DNA of 64,000 nt from Pachysolen tannophilus NRRL Y-2460 (GCA_001661245.1 KV454016.1:62001-126000), one strand, 5' to 3'; shown: positions 8,662 to 18,947, counted from the first letter of the stretch. Numbers and translations: made by a program. The notes: a model not told the origin generated them from the sequence alone.

Positions 8662-10140
8662 ATGAGTTTGTTACTTCCGATTAATAGGAAAGTTATCTTA
8701 ATTGATAATTACGATTCTTTTACTTGGAATTTATATCAATATTTATGTCAAGAAGGTGCTGAAGTTTTAGTATATCGTAATGACAAGATAAGTGTAGAAG
8801 AGATTTCCGAATTGAATCCGGATTTGATTGTTATATCACCTGGTCCTGGTCATCCAAGTAAAGATAGTGGTGTATCATGTCAAGTTATTGAAAATTTTAA
8901 AGGTAAAATACCAATTTTTGGTATATGTATGGGTGAACAATGTATTTACCTGAGTTTTGGTGGTGATGTTGATTATGCTGGAGAAATTGTACATGGTAAG
9001 ACCACGGCTATTCATCATGATGGTAAAGGTGTATTTAAAAATGTTCCACAAGGAATAGCTATTACTAGGTATCATTCATTAGCTGGAACAAAAGCTACAT
9101 TACCTGAAGATTTATTAGTTACTTCAAGAACTGATAATGGAATCATTATGGGTGTGAGACATAAGAAATATACAATTGAAGGTGTACAATTTCATCCAGA
9201 ATCAATCTTAACCGAACAAGGTCATTTAATGATTAGAAATATGTTAACTATAGAAGGTGGATATTGGAATGAAGAAAATTTAACAAAAATTTTACCACAA
9301 AAGAAAGAATCTATATTGGATAAAATTTATAATCAAAGGAAAAAAGATGTTGAATTACAATCCAAGGTCCCTGGTTTTACTTTACAAGATTTACAAACTT
9401 ATAATGATTTAAATGTTTCTCCTACTTTAATATCATTTTATGATAGATTATATAATACTATTAAAAAGGGGAAATCTGCTATTCTTTCAGAAATTAAAAG
9501 AGCTTCTCCTTCAAAAGGTGATATAGATATAAATGCTAACGCTGCAAAACTTGCTTTCACTTATGCTACAAATGAGGTCTCAGCAATAAGCGTATTAACA
9601 GAACCAACTTGGTTTAAAGGTTCTTTGGAAGATTTGAAAGCTGCAAGAAAAGTTATCTCAAATTTGACAGATAGACCTGCAATCTTAAGAAAAGAATTCA
9701 TATTTAGTGAATATCAAATCTTAGAATCAAGAGTAGCAGGTGCAGATACTGTTTTATTAATAGTTAAAATGTTATCTCAAGAATTATTGTTAAAATTATA
9801 TCAATATTCTAAATCTTTAGGAATGGAACCTTTAGTAGAAGTTAATTCTGCTGATGAATTACAAAGAGCATTAGATATTGGATCTAAAGTAATTGGAGTA
9901 AATAATAGGAACTTGCATGATTTTAATGTTGATTTAAAAACAACTTCAAACTTATCTTCACTTATTCCAGAACAAAAAGATGGGAAACCAATAATCTTAT
10001 GCGCCTTAAGTGGGATTACTAAAGTAGAAGATGTTTCCAATTATAAAAAAGAAGGTATTCAAGGATTTTTAATTGGTGAAGCCTTAATGAGAAAAGGAGA
10101 CGATGTTGGTCTGTTCATTGAAAAAATAATTAATGCTTAA
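8662..10140 (+). CDS. TRP3: Anthranilate synthase glutaminase / indole-3-glycerol-phosphate synthase
   Basis: A 492-aa bifunctional tryptophan-pathway enzyme (S. cerevisiae 484 aa). Residues 1 to ~200 form a class I glutamine amidotransferase: [15 protein letters not shown] at the start, nucleophile Cys89 in GICMGEQC, and the His-Glu of [14 protein letters not shown]. It supplies ammonia to Trp2. After a linker, residues ~235-492 form the IGPS barrel: [50 protein letters not shown] and the closing [11 protein letters not shown]...FLIGEALM. The ATG at 8662 ([10 protein letters not shown]) is the first ATG. The gene converges on CYB2, with only 138 bp of (TA)-rich spacer between stop codons. 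Confidence 0.97.
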   Translation: MSLLLPINRKVILIDNYDSFTWNLYQYLCQEGAEVLVYRNDKISVEEISELNPDLIVISPGPGHPSKDSGVSCQVIENFKGKIPIFGICMGEQCIYLSFGGDVDYAGEIVHGKTTAIHHDGKGVFKNVPQGIAITRYHSLAGTKATLPEDLLVTSRTDNGIIMGVRHKKYTIEGVQFHPESILTEQGHLMIRNMLTIEGGYWNEENLTKILPQKKESILDKIYNQRKKDVELQSKVPGFTLQDLQTYNDLNVSPTLISFYDRLYNTIKKGKSAILSEIKRASPSKGDIDINANAAKLAFTYATNEVSAISVLTEPTWFKGSLEDLKAARKVISNLTDRPAILRKEFIFSEYQILESRVAGADTVLLIVKMLSQELLLKLYQYSKSLGMEPLVEVNSADELQRALDIGSKVIGVNNRNLHDFNVDLKTTSNLSSLIPEQKDGKPIILCALSGITKVEDVSNYKKEGIQGFLIGEALMRKGDDVGLFIEKIINA

Positions 10141-10222
10141 AGATAAAAAGAAACGAAATTTTTGAAATTTACAACTAATATAAACATTTATATCTAAAAC
10201 TTTTCTAAATTAAAATAAATAT

Positions 10223-10224
10223 TA

Positions 10225-10256
<32 letters not shown>
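10223..10256. repeat. (TA)n in the TRP3/CYB2 convergent spacer
   Basis: An alternating TA tract between the two convergent stop codons. It probably serves as the 3'-end/polyadenylation region for both genes (TA-rich efficiency elements). Confidence 0.6.
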
Positions 10257-10259
<3 letters not shown>

Positions 10260-10278
10260 CTTTTTAACAAAAAAATAT

Positions 10279-12063
10279 CTAATTGTCATCATCATTCCTG
10301 AACCTTGGAGGAGCCAATGGAACATATACAGAATTGTATAACTCATCATTTGTAGTAGTCCTAGCAGCCAAATTTCGAGTATCAATAAATTCAGGGCCCA
10401 ATTCAGAAATCTTTTGTACACCCAATAACCTCATACCTGTTTGTATTTCCGCTCTCAAAATTTGACATAAGCGAGCAACCCCATCTTCGCCGTAAGTTGA
10501 GTTAGCATACAAAAATGCTCTACCTAATCCTACACCTTTGGCACCAAGGCAAAGTGCCTTGATAATGTCGGTTCCTCTACGAACACCGCCATCTATATAT
10601 ATTTCGATCTTATCATGTAGACCATGCAGTTTTAAGATTGGCATTGTATCGTGCAATACTTCCAATGGGGATCTAGCAAATTCTAATTGTCTTCCCCCAT
10701 GATTTGAAATAACTACAGCATCTACACCATGTTTTGCAGCTAAGATAACATCTTCTGGTGTTTGAATACCTTTTATAACTATCGGAATATTCGTTTGTTT
10801 TTTGAAATCACCTATATCTTTCCATGTTAAAGAAGTATCAATAAACGAAGTAAGGGCTTTTGCTGCACCTTGAGATCTATCAACTTTCTCCTTTTGTGCT
10901 TCCATGATATCAGCATCATCAATATATTTCATTCTCTTATCCTTCTCTCTGTTTCCTAAAACTGGAGCGTCAACGGTAACAAAAATTCCCTTGATATTCT
11001 TCAATTTGCATTTCTCTATAAGGTTATAACTAATTGATCTATCAGGATTTACATATAACTGAAACCATTGTACCTGTCCAGGTTCAGCAGCATCAGTAAT
11101 ATCATCAAAAGAATAAGAAGCCAAGGTAGAAAACATTTGAATAACACCTTGACGGCCACAACCTCTAGCAATCCCTTTTTCGCCTTCCTCATGACCTAGT
11201 CTAGCAAGAGCAGTGGCTGAACAATAAAATGGAACAGAAGTTTTAGAACCTAACATTGTGGTAGAAGTATCTACTTCAGTAACATCAACTAAAACCCTAG
11301 GATTGAAAAAAACACGATGGAAAGCATAATGATTCTCTCTCAATGTGACTTCATCATCTGCTGCACTAGAATAATAGGCCCAGGCGTTTGGCAGTAGCGT
11401 TTTTTTAGCAATATATTCAAAATCAGAAACATTAAAAATTTGAGTAATTGGAGGCATATTTTCAACTCTTTGCAATCTTTCGATTTCCTCAGGGGATATT
11501 TCTTCTTCATCTTCCATATCCAATTGCCCAATTAAAGGTCCAAGATGTTTATCATGAGGTAAAAATTTATCAATGATATCTGGGGCATGAATTGGTGTAA
11601 AAATCTTTGTAGCATCTCTACCTGCATACTTAAGAATAATGGCCTTACCACCTGGGTGAATATTCATAAACTCCGTCAAGTCATAAACATTACCACCAAT
11701 TACAACCCAAACCCCATCATCAACTGTTGTATGTTTTTTCAATTCTTCAACACTTACACCTTTCGAAACTTCAAATTTTTTACTTGGTTTAACATCGACA
11801 TCCAACAATATAGGCGATAATGCCTTCACCGAATATATATAACTTAATCCAAAAATTAACCCAATCCCAACAACTGATAATAATCCAATACTCCTGGTAT
11901 TTCCCACATTGCCTCTATCGCCCTTCAGAAATACCTTATGAGTCGAGAACACTCTTTTTTCATTAAGATCATAAGTTAAGAATATAGTTGATTTGCCGGT
12001 ATTACAATTTTTGTACCGTCTGAAAAAACTACTTGAAAATCTTATCGACAATCCTGGTTTCAT
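10279..12063 (-). CDS. CYB2: L-lactate cytochrome-c oxidoreductase (flavocytochrome b2)
   Basis: 594 aa (yeast 591). It oxidises L-lactate to pyruvate in the mitochondrial intermembrane space and passes electrons to cytochrome c. The N-terminus MKPGLSIRFSSSFFRRYKN is a basic, Ser-rich presequence, followed by a hydrophobic sorting segment (SIGLLSVVGIGLIFGLSYIY). The cytochrome b5 domain has heme ligands His136 (IHPGG) and His159 (HAPD). The FMN-dependent alpha-hydroxy-acid oxidase domain follows, with QLYVNPDRS, VTVDAPVLGNREKD, the catalytic base region VISNHGGRQLE and the GGVRRGTDIIKALCLGAKGVGLGRAFLY phosphate-binding stretch (quoted in part). All key elements are present. The start is the only ATG before the presequence. 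Confidence 0.95.
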   Translation of the reverse strand: MKPGLSIRFSSSFFRRYKNCNTGKSTIFLTYDLNEKRVFSTHKVFLKGDRGNVGNTRSIGLLSVVGIGLIFGLSYIYSVKALSPILLDVDVKPSKKFEVSKGVSVEELKKHTTVDDGVWVVIGGNVYDLTEFMNIHPGGKAIILKYAGRDATKIFTPIHAPDIIDKFLPHDKHLGPLIGQLDMEDEEEISPEEIERLQRVENMPPITQIFNVSDFEYIAKKTLLPNAWAYYSSAADDEVTLRENHYAFHRVFFNPRVLVDVTEVDTSTTMLGSKTSVPFYCSATALARLGHEEGEKGIARGCGRQGVIQMFSTLASYSFDDITDAAEPGQVQWFQLYVNPDRSISYNLIEKCKLKNIKGIFVTVDAPVLGNREKDKRMKYIDDADIMEAQKEKVDRSQGAAKALTSFIDTSLTWKDIGDFKKQTNIPIVIKGIQTPEDVILAAKHGVDAVVISNHGGRQLEFARSPLEVLHDTMPILKLHGLHDKIEIYIDGGVRRGTDIIKALCLGAKGVGLGRAFLYANSTYGEDGVARLCQILRAEIQTGMRLLGVQKISELGPEFIDTRNLAARTTTNDELYNSVYVPLAPPRFRNDDDN

Positions 12064-12358
12064 TTCAAAGGAAAAGTAAAAATTTACAACCAACTATTTT
12101 TTTCAATTCCTTAAATATCAAGATTAATCTATATATATATATATATATATTTGTGAATGTTACTGCTATACCACTTATTCAGTTCAATATTGCACCTTGC
12201 AGTTATGGAAACCTTTTGAAATAAGAAGCACATATCCCACGCTAATAAAAAAAAAAAAAAAAAATAGAAAAAAGTGGCTCGATTGTTATTGAAAGAAGCC
12301 ATAGAAAACCAGATCTATATATATGACGAAGCAAAATATTCAAACACAAGAGTGTAAA

Positions 12359-14265
12359 TTATTCTTTTCCTATTAGAATGTAGCTTATTCCGATTAATGA
12401 AATACCGATAATAACCCATGTTAAGACAAATCTTTGAGTACCACCAAAACCGATAGCACTAGCAAACATTTGGAAACCAATAATAGTTAAAAATCCCGAA
12501 GTCAATGACATTAAACAACCAAATATATAATTAGTTGTTTCATCGTTTAAATCTAAGAATTTATCATTACCGAAGATAAGCCATGCAAAAACGGCACCAA
12601 ATGGCAGTGACATACTACCTAGTAATACTGAAATGGTGATTGCTTTCCATCTTGAATTTAAACCTAAATACATAGGTAAACACATTGTGAAACCTTCAAC
12701 AAAATTATGTATTGCTAATGATAAAAAAATAGTTAATCCTAATTCAGGATTTGCCTGTGATGTAGAATATGTTATAAAACCTTCTGGGAACTTGTGTAAA
12801 GTAACGGCAAGTAAAGTTTGCAAACCTATGGATAACAATCTAGATATTGGTGTTGTTATATGATGATGATGATCAAATTCATGTTCGCGATGAAGATCAT
12901 CTTCAGTCGGACCTTCCGTATCAAAATTGTTGTTATAATTGTTATTGTTGTGGTTATTGTTATTGTGGGTATTACTATTGTTGTTATTATTGTCAATTTT
13001 ATGCAAATGGAAATTAGCAGCTGCAAATACGTTTCGATTTAAAGGTTGATTATTACCATTCCCAATGACATTACCATTAGCATTACCATTTTCTTGCAAG
13101 ATAGGTGAATGAATAATATATTCTGAACTATGATTCAAACCATCTGCAGTTTTTTGTCTCTGTTGTTCAAAATATAACAAATTCTCAGTTGATGGTAACT
13201 CACAATAATGAAATGCTCGATCATTACCACCTTCTTGGAAACCAGTTGATCCATAATGATTTCCGGCATCATTATCGGAATTATTGTTATTAATATTATT
13301 ATCGCTGATAATTTTTTTTTCTTTTGATCACCAGTATCATTATTTTTTTTATAAAAATCATCCCTATTATTATCCAAACTACAATTATTTAGAATAATAC
13401 AATTTTCAAAACTGTCATAACCATGACAACTACCAACGAGATGATTATCTTTATGAAATACGCTTTGTAATTTTCTTAAAGATAAATCAATCAATGATTC
13501 TTTTTGTTTTAATGATTTCTTAGCAATTAAAGGGGTTGAATCATCATCATTATTATTATTAACATTTTCAATACCAGATAATGATGATACATCCTTTTGT
13601 GGTTGAGATTTATCACTAATCTGTTCACTCCCACTACAACTATTACTTTCATCAGTATTTGGTTTCCCATAATGAGTTCTTATAATAGTCATATGTTGAT
13701 GTTGATGCTCATGTGTTGGTTCGTCAGATTCCATATGATTTTCATCCAAATGTGAGTGTGTATGTAATTCAGCATGAGCTTCAACATCATAACTAGTATC
13801 ATTTGATGATTTATGACTTTCATTATGCCCATGATTGTGATTATGACTATGACCTCCAGGGCCTTCATAAACGCAATGCACTATACTTTCACTAGTAAAG
13901 AAATGTATTATCAGATTTAAAAAAGAACAAGTAGCTATTCCTAAAAGGTAAAATCCCAAAAGGTTTAACATTAAAATCTGTTGATCATTATTCATTAAAG
14001 ATTTCAGTTTCTCAAAATAATTCTGAGCTTCTGGAAGTAACTTAAACATAGAAGTAAACAATAAAGATCCCGCACTGAGTGATAATGAAGCCACCAAAAA
14101 TAATGTATTATTTGCAATTTTAAAAGGATGTTTTAAATAAAATTTTGGAAAAATTTTAGAATATATCAAATCAATTGTTATTATGAAACATCCAGCTATA
14201 CACATCATAGCTGAAAGAATGGTTAACACCCATCCTTGGTTCATCGATCCAAATATTAACCACAT
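12359..14265 (-). CDS. ZRT3: ZIP-family vacuolar zinc exporter Zrt3, frame broken at a poly-A run
   Basis: Zrt3 releases zinc from the vacuole to the cytosol. ATG 14265 (MWLIFGSMNQG) opens TM1-3 with LSLSAGSLLFTSMFKLLP and SESIVHCVYEGPGG, followed by a long His/Asp/Asn-rich cytosolic loop (HSHNHNHGHNESH, HEHQHQH). The C-terminal half has the ZIP metal-site helices LLAVTLHKFPEGFITYS and FLSLAIHNFVEGFTM. The two halves lie in different frames. The switch falls at a run of nine A (13312-13320, complement), inside the non-conserved Asn/Asp-rich loop. The span of 1907 nt is one short of a multiple of three, and one extra A would give a continuous 635 aa. Whether this is an assembly error, a natural allele or slippage cannot be decided here. 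I treat it as one gene. Confidence 0.88.
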
Positions 14266-14391
14266 CAAAGAATTCACCAGTTGGTTTCTTATCCAAGATA
14301 TTATCCTCTTTAAAAATCAAAAAAATGCAAAATTATAAATTCACCGCAACCACTATAGTTGTTGTATTTAATTGCAATTTTAAATACCTAG

Positions 14392-14425
14392 CCAGCCAGT
14401 CAGCCAGTCAGCCAGTCAGCCCAGT
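14392..14425. repeat. Short tandem repeat, AGCCAGTC unit
   Basis: Four imperfect copies of the 8-mer AGCCAGTC about 130 bp upstream of the ZRT3 ATG. They are visible directly. The function is unknown. Confidence 0.8.
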
Positions 14426-14547
14426 CAAAAAAAAAAAATATAACCCAAATTCACTTTTTTGATATCACAAACACGACAAACAACTCTTCTCTTCTTTTTT
14501 TTATTTTTTTCTTTGTTTGTTTGGTTTTCCCCCCAAAACTCAAACAG

Positions 14548-14860
14548 CTAAATATTGAATGAAATGTTAGTAAAACCCAATTGAAATGTTATTGAATTAA
14601 TAAAGACATGAAAAAGGTGAAAAAGATCATATAAAGTGCAGTATGGTTCAGCGGTTAGTCTGTATTTTCATGTCAGATATGAATCTTAATCTACTACTGA
14701 TAAATTCTGGATAAATCTTCATTTAGAATCAGTTGTCCCTATCAAAAAAATCATCATTTTGTATATAAATAAAAAAAATACTTTTATGTGAAAACTTGAA
14801 CAAAATATCTGGCACAATTAAATCTTTAAACAATCCATCCATTAATAAGAAATTACATAC
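14548..14860 (-). other. Candidate intron hosting a snoRNA (5' leader of ZRT3 or separate ncRNA host)
   Basis: On the minus strand a consensus 5' splice site GTATGT starts at 14860. A perfect branch point TACTAAC lies at 14572-14566, and a TTTAG acceptor ends at 14548, 19 nt after the branch A. This gives a 313-nt intron. A TATA-like TATATTTATA lies about 90 nt upstream of the donor, implying a short first exon whose only ATGs close quickly. Exon 2 would run towards the ZRT3 ATG 283 nt further on, so the intron is either in a ZRT3 5' leader or in a dedicated non-coding host. The snoRNA boxes lie in its middle. Confidence 0.65.
14662..14781 (-). ncRNA. snR64: Box C/D snoRNA, snR64-like (guide for 25S rRNA)
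   Basis: Minus strand, in order: C box ATGATGA (14757-14751), guide GATAGGGACA (14743-14734) plus one spacer A, D' box CTGA (14732-14729), C' box ATGAAGA (14722-14716), D box CTGA (14676-14673). The guide is antisense to the conserved 25S rRNA segment CTGTCCCTATCTACTATC for ten bases. The fifth base upstream of D' pairs with the C of UGUC. Counting from the remembered yeast 25S sequence this is C2337, the site methylated by snR64. An external stem GTATTTT/AAAATAC (14781-14775 with 14668-14662) could close it. The exact ends and the numbering are from memory and need checking. Confidence 0.72.
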
Positions 14861-15252
14861 TTTTTCTTCTTCTTCTCTGTCTCTCTCACACACTCTCTCT
14901 TCTTTTGAATTATTTTGAAATAATAATGTCTTGTTCTGGTCTCATCACATTGTAATATAAATATAAGAAGAAGTTTTTACAGATTTTTTTTTTGTTTTTT
15001 TTGTTTTTTTCTTCGCTATTTTTTTCGCTTTAAAAAGGGAAAATATTTCAGTAGGGTAAAAAGGCCAAATTGTATAAGATTAAAGAAGCTACAATGATAC
15101 AATGATACAATGATAACAGTTGTGATTTCATGACATTAAATCTTATATTCTAGTATGCTCTAACTAACGATATTTATAATAAAATAAAAATGATAAAATT
15201 GTTTTTGTTGAAGAAAGATTTTCTTTTCTTTTTTTTTTTTCTTCTCTCTCTC

Positions 15253-16638
15253 TTAGTAGGAAGGTATTAAACCTATTATTTCATCTATATTAATATTATT
15301 TCCGCTTAAAAAATTATTATCTACTCTTTTGCCTGACTTCATGCTTATATAATTGTTTAAAGCATTATTTAAATCAATAAAATCATAATCTGGATATTTA
15401 TTATTTAAATTAATGAGGATTTGTGTCAATTCTCTAATTAAAAGTTTATCATTATTTTTCATCATTGTTGAAGATTTGGAACTTAAATTAAAACTTATTG
15501 ATTTATAAATCAAATCATTTAAAAATTTTGAATTCATTTGTAAAAAATCATTATTAGCAAATTTCAAAATTAATGATTGAGAATGAGTTAAATTATTTTT
15601 TTGTAAATTTATAAAATTTAATAAATCTATTAAATAATTTTTGATTGAATTTAATTTCTCCTTATCATTAAAATTATTATTATTTAAAAACAGAAATGAT
15701 TCCCATAATAACCAATATGATTTGTTTAAATTTATTTCATGTGCAAGGTTTATAACTTCAATTGTTGGTTTTGTTAATAATAAAAATTTCCATAATACTC
15801 TTTCAGCAAATGAAGAAAGCTCATTTTTTTTAATAGCTAATAACCATTTCTTATTAAAATTTTTATATAAAAGTTTTTGTACAATTTCATAATTTTTTAA
15901 TGAATAATTTTTTTGTAAAATTGCAATATCTAAATCATTAAAATTATTTAATTTCCAATTTTTAATTAAATAATTTCCTTGATTTTTATCATTATTATTA
16001 TTATTATTAAAAATTTTATCAATAATATAACTTATCTTGGTAAAATTTTTATTAAATAATATTTCAATAGTTAATTTACTTGTTAATTTACCTGTATAAT
16101 AAAAATTATCAAAAAGTTCAATTAATTGTTGTTCATTTGTTATAGATTTTATTAATTTTCTTAATTCTGAAAATTTTAAAGAAAATAAATTCATATTATC
16201 CAACTTATTAGAATGTATAAGATCTAATCCATTTATAATACTATTAAAATGTTGATTTTCTATTGATTTAAAATCTTTATCCTTTGGTAAATTATTATCA
16301 TTTAAAATTTTTGTAATATTATTTATTGATTGAACCTTATCTAAAGAATTCGTTAACGAATTCAATAAAAATTTTGTATTATTCCTTCTATTCATTATTG
16401 GAGGGTTTCTTAGCATCTGAGATAAATTCATATCCTTTACTGGCTCCTCAGAACCCAATATCGAATATATGCTTATACGATTATCATTACCTTTATCATT
16501 ATCATTACTATCTTTCCCAATTCTTGCCTGAGTCCCAGTCTCGTTATCAACCAATTTCTTAGAGTTCAGTATTCCTCGAGCACTATATCCAGATACAAGT
16601 GTCTTCCTTACCGCTATAGATCTAATATATCGCAACAT
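15253..16638 (-). CDS. Unrecognised, probably mitochondrial, alpha-helical protein (461 aa)
   Basis: I do not recognise this protein. It starts MLRYIRSIAVRKTLVSGYSARG, a basic, Ser/Arg-rich amphipathic leader typical of mitochondrial import. After an Asn/Asp-rich linker the body (about 90-445) is a series of short Leu/Ile/Asn-rich helices such as IKSITNEQQLIELFDNFYY and LAIKKNELSSFAERVLWKF. This is reminiscent of the fast-evolving PPR-like or mRNA-specific mitochondrial expression factors of yeasts. There are no catalytic motifs and no membrane helix. Poly-Asn stretches (NNNNN near 215) come from (AAT)-type codon runs. Neighbouring genes include the mitochondrial ribosomal gene MRPS5, but linkage carries little weight in yeasts. 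Confidence 0.7.
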   Translation of the reverse strand: MLRYIRSIAVRKTLVSGYSARGILNSKKLVDNETGTQARIGKDSNDNDKGNDNRISIYSILGSEEPVKDMNLSQMLRNPPIMNRRNNTKFLLNSLTNSLDKVQSINNITKILNDNNLPKDKDFKSIENQHFNSIINGLDLIHSNKLDNMNLFSLKFSELRKLIKSITNEQQLIELFDNFYYTGKLTSKLTIEILFNKNFTKISYIIDKIFNNNNNNDKNQGNYLIKNWKLNNFNDLDIAILQKNYSLKNYEIVQKLLYKNFNKKWLLAIKKNELSSFAERVLWKFLLLTKPTIEVINLAHEINLNKSYWLLWESFLFLNNNNFNDKEKLNSIKNYLIDLLNFINLQKNNLTHSQSLILKFANNDFLQMNSKFLNDLIYKSISFNLSSKSSTMMKNNDKLLIRELTQILINLNNKYPDYDFIDLNNALNNYISMKSGKRVDNNFLSGNNINIDEIIGLIPSY

Positions 16639-16870
16639 GACCTATACCTACCATAATCTTTTCAAATTCAATTTATAATTAAATTAAATAAAAAAAAAAG
16701 TAAAATACATACATACATTTTTACAAATCGGGCGATTTTCAAACCATCATAGATTTAAAAGAGCAAAAATCAATAAATATAAATATAATTTAATAAATAA
16801 ATAGAATAAATAGGATAAGTATATACAAAGAGATATATGATGGAGAGTGAGTGAGATGATATAGATGTAT

Positions 16871-17737
16871 TTAGATGAATTTTCTCACCTCTTTAAAAGT
16901 TTTTCTTGACCTTGTACTTTCTTTTGTTTTTGCATTGGTTTCATCATCAACCTGACCATTGATTAAATGATTCAAAGATTCATTTAAATTGTTTCTTAAA
17001 TGCCTATCATTGTTATTTTTATTTTCATTTGTGGCTTTCAGTGTAACCGTAACATCATCATCATCATTATCATAATCATTATCTTGAGAATTAGTATGAC
17101 CATCTTGAGACCAAGATAAGTTTCTTCTTTCTTCTAATTTAACTTTTAACATTGGTAAACTGATTAAATCATTTTTAATAATATTATTGAATTTTTCTAA
17201 AACTATTGGTTTTATTTGATATTTTATAATAATTTTTTCTTTTGTTAAAAATTTATCATTATCATTTGTAAAATTTGATGAAATTTTTTTAAAAGTTTCA
17301 GTTGTATTATAAAATTTTAAATCATCAATTAAATTTTTAATACTTTTCAGATCAATAAAAGATTTCAAATTTTCTGATAATATTAAATTATTATCTTGTT
17401 TTTCATTCAGTAATTCTTCTTTTTTCAAATTTAATAATTCCAATTCTTTTTTATAATTTTCTTCCATTATCTTTTTATTCTTTAATAAATTTAAAGATTC
17501 ATGGTTCAAATCAACACTCAGTGGTTCCTCCCTTGACTCAACTTTAACAAACTCATCAAGTCTCATATAATTTAAATTATCTTGATTGCCCTTATCTTCA
17601 ACATTCTTATAATTTTTTTTGGGAACAGAAAGTTGATCTATATTTGATGATCTAGTAAGCCTATTCAGTGAAGAATTTTTTTTGGGAAATTTAGCTAAAC
17701 TTCTTATAGTAGATTGCTTCGATACAGATGATCCCAT
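16871..17737 (-). CDS. Unrecognised protein with predicted N-myristoylation signal (288 aa)
   Basis: I do not recognise this protein. The first ATG, 17737, gives MGSSVSKQSTIRSLAKFP, a textbook N-myristoyl-transferase substrate: Gly2, Ser at position 6, then a basic residue. After the Ser/Lys/Arg-rich N-terminus, residues ~85-125 form a charged coiled coil (NKKIMEENYKKELELLNLKK). A helical region follows to about 210, then an acidic Asp/Asn-rich linker (DNDYDNDDDDVTVTL) and a basic C-terminus (RSRKTFKEVRKF). There are no cysteine pairs, so it is not a Mic19-type CHCH protein. It is probably membrane-associated through the lipid. No function can be given. Confidence 0.7.
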   Translation of the reverse strand: MGSSVSKQSTIRSLAKFPKKNSSLNRLTRSSNIDQLSVPKKNYKNVEDKGNQDNLNYMRLDEFVKVESREEPLSVDLNHESLNLLKNKKIMEENYKKELELLNLKKEELLNEKQDNNLILSENLKSFIDLKSIKNLIDDLKFYNTTETFKKISSNFTNDNDKFLTKEKIIIKYQIKPIVLEKFNNIIKNDLISLPMLKVKLEERRNLSWSQDGHTNSQDNDYDNDDDDVTVTLKATNENKNNNDRHLRNNLNESLNHLINGQVDDETNAKTKESTRSRKTFKEVRKFI

Positions 17738-17972
17738 ACTCCATTTGCAATCCTTTCCTACCAAAAAGAAATAGAAATAACCTATTTTATATATATATAT
17801 ATATAATATATTATATACTTTTATTAACAGTTTTCTTTTAAAATTATAGTATTTTCATTTATTTATATGGGTTTAGCAATACACACTACTTTAAAGTATT
17901 TATTATATATATTTATATATACAAGAATGAAATTGGAATAGATAATATGAATGATGATGATGATGATGATGA

Positions 17973-18947
17973 TCAAGTTGAGTAATAAACATTTCTCAAA
18001 TCAACAAGTTTTTTACCTCTTTGTGTTGCGATTTCATCCAATGTGATTTGTTTTTGTGTTAAAGCTTCAACTGTTCCTTTAACAACATTCATTCCATTTC
18101 TAGATCTATAAACTTTCCCAGCTAAATCTTTAATTCCAGCACATTCACAAATTTCAAAAATATGATGATTTACTCTAAGACCAAAACCTGGAGGTGCTGA
18201 TCTTAATTGTATTAAACATGAATGAAATTTATGTTCAATATCACCATATATTGTTCTATTTTCTAATCTTGGAATATGTTGTAAATTTTTAACAGCATTC
18301 CAATGAGCTTTTTTAATTGCTTTACTCAATTCAATCTTATCTTTACCTTCTCCAAGACCAACCATACCATTTCTATCACCAACTACAACTAAAGAATAAA
18401 ATGAAGCAATTTTACCCTTTGCTGTTTGATTAGAAACTCTTTTAATAACAAGTGGTCTTACAGATAAATTAGCAATATAATTTGCATTTAATCCAGTTAA
18501 TTTAGATAACTGCTCTGCTAAAAATTTCCTTTGATTAGAACTATTAGAATCAGGTAAAGAATGTCCCTTAGGTATATCTTGTCCAATAGGTTGTAAAGGT
18601 TTTTCAAAATCAGTTTGTATAGTAGTACTAAAATCCCAAAATGGATCAATCTTAGTAAAATCATCCAAATAATGAGGTCCAAACTCCCTTTGCAGTAATC
18701 TTCTCTTATTCCAATGTTCTGGCTTTATTGAACTTTCAGCAGCTTTAATCGATTCTAATATATCAGATGTATAATAATTAGATAAATTTTCTAAATGTTT
18801 TTCTTCATCTTCTTTCTTAAAATTTTTAACACCATCTTCATTATCATTCTTATTCTTTAAAGAAACCGTTGAATTGATAAATCTCCTAGAAACTCCACCA
18901 GATAACCGATAAAGAGACCCATAAATACTCCTACCGCTCAACAACAT
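17973..18947 (-). CDS. MRPS5: Mitochondrial small-subunit ribosomal protein uS5m
   Basis: 324 aa (yeast Mrps5 ~307). The N-terminal ~150 residues include a presequence ([18 protein letters not shown]) and a mitochondria-specific extension. The S5 double-stranded-RNA-binding fold then starts at [20 protein letters not shown], continuing with [20 protein letters not shown]. The S5 C-terminal domain has [20 protein letters not shown], then [19 protein letters not shown], the segment lining the decoding-site entrance in bacterial S5. The reading frame is intact. The start ATG is immediately before the targeting peptide. A short ATG/CAT trinucleotide repeat follows the stop codon. Confidence 0.95.
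   Translation of the reverse strand: MLLSGRSIYGSLYRLSGGVSRRFINSTVSLKNKNDNEDGVKNFKKEDEEKHLENLSNYYTSDILESIKAAESSIKPEHWNKRRLLQREFGPHYLDDFTKIDPFWDFSTTIQTDFEKPLQPIGQDIPKGHSLPDSNSSNQRKFLAEQLSKLTGLNANYIANLSVRPLVIKRVSNQTAKGKIASFYSLVVVGDRNGMVGLGEGKDKIELSKAIKKAHWNAVKNLQHIPRLENRTIYGDIEHKFHSCLIQLRSAPPGFGLRVNHHIFEICECAGIKDLAGKVYRSRNGMNVVKGTVEALTQKQITLDEIATQRGKKLVDLRNVYYST

Larger units (their letters stand above)
14266..15252. other. 987-bp region upstream of ZRT3 with candidate spliced leader and snoRNA
   Basis: It holds the ZRT3 promoter/leader, a tandem AGCCAGTC repeat (14392-14425), a candidate minus-strand intron (14548-14860) containing a box C/D snoRNA, and a TATA-like stretch near 14950-14966. 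A threefold TACAATGA repeat lies at 15090-15114, and the 3' flank of the next gene ends the region. No protein-coding ORF was seen. Confidence 0.65.

Noticed and set aside
12359-14277. ZRT3 as two separate genes
   Set aside because: The halves are complementary parts of one ZIP transporter in the right order and overlap at a poly-A run. The second half has no promoter and starts mid-loop.
14640-14700. tRNA-like A box (TGGTTCAGCGG) on the plus strand
   Set aside because: No matching D-stem, anticodon arm or B box, and only five acceptor-like pairs. The same bases are explained by the minus-strand box C/D snoRNA and intron.
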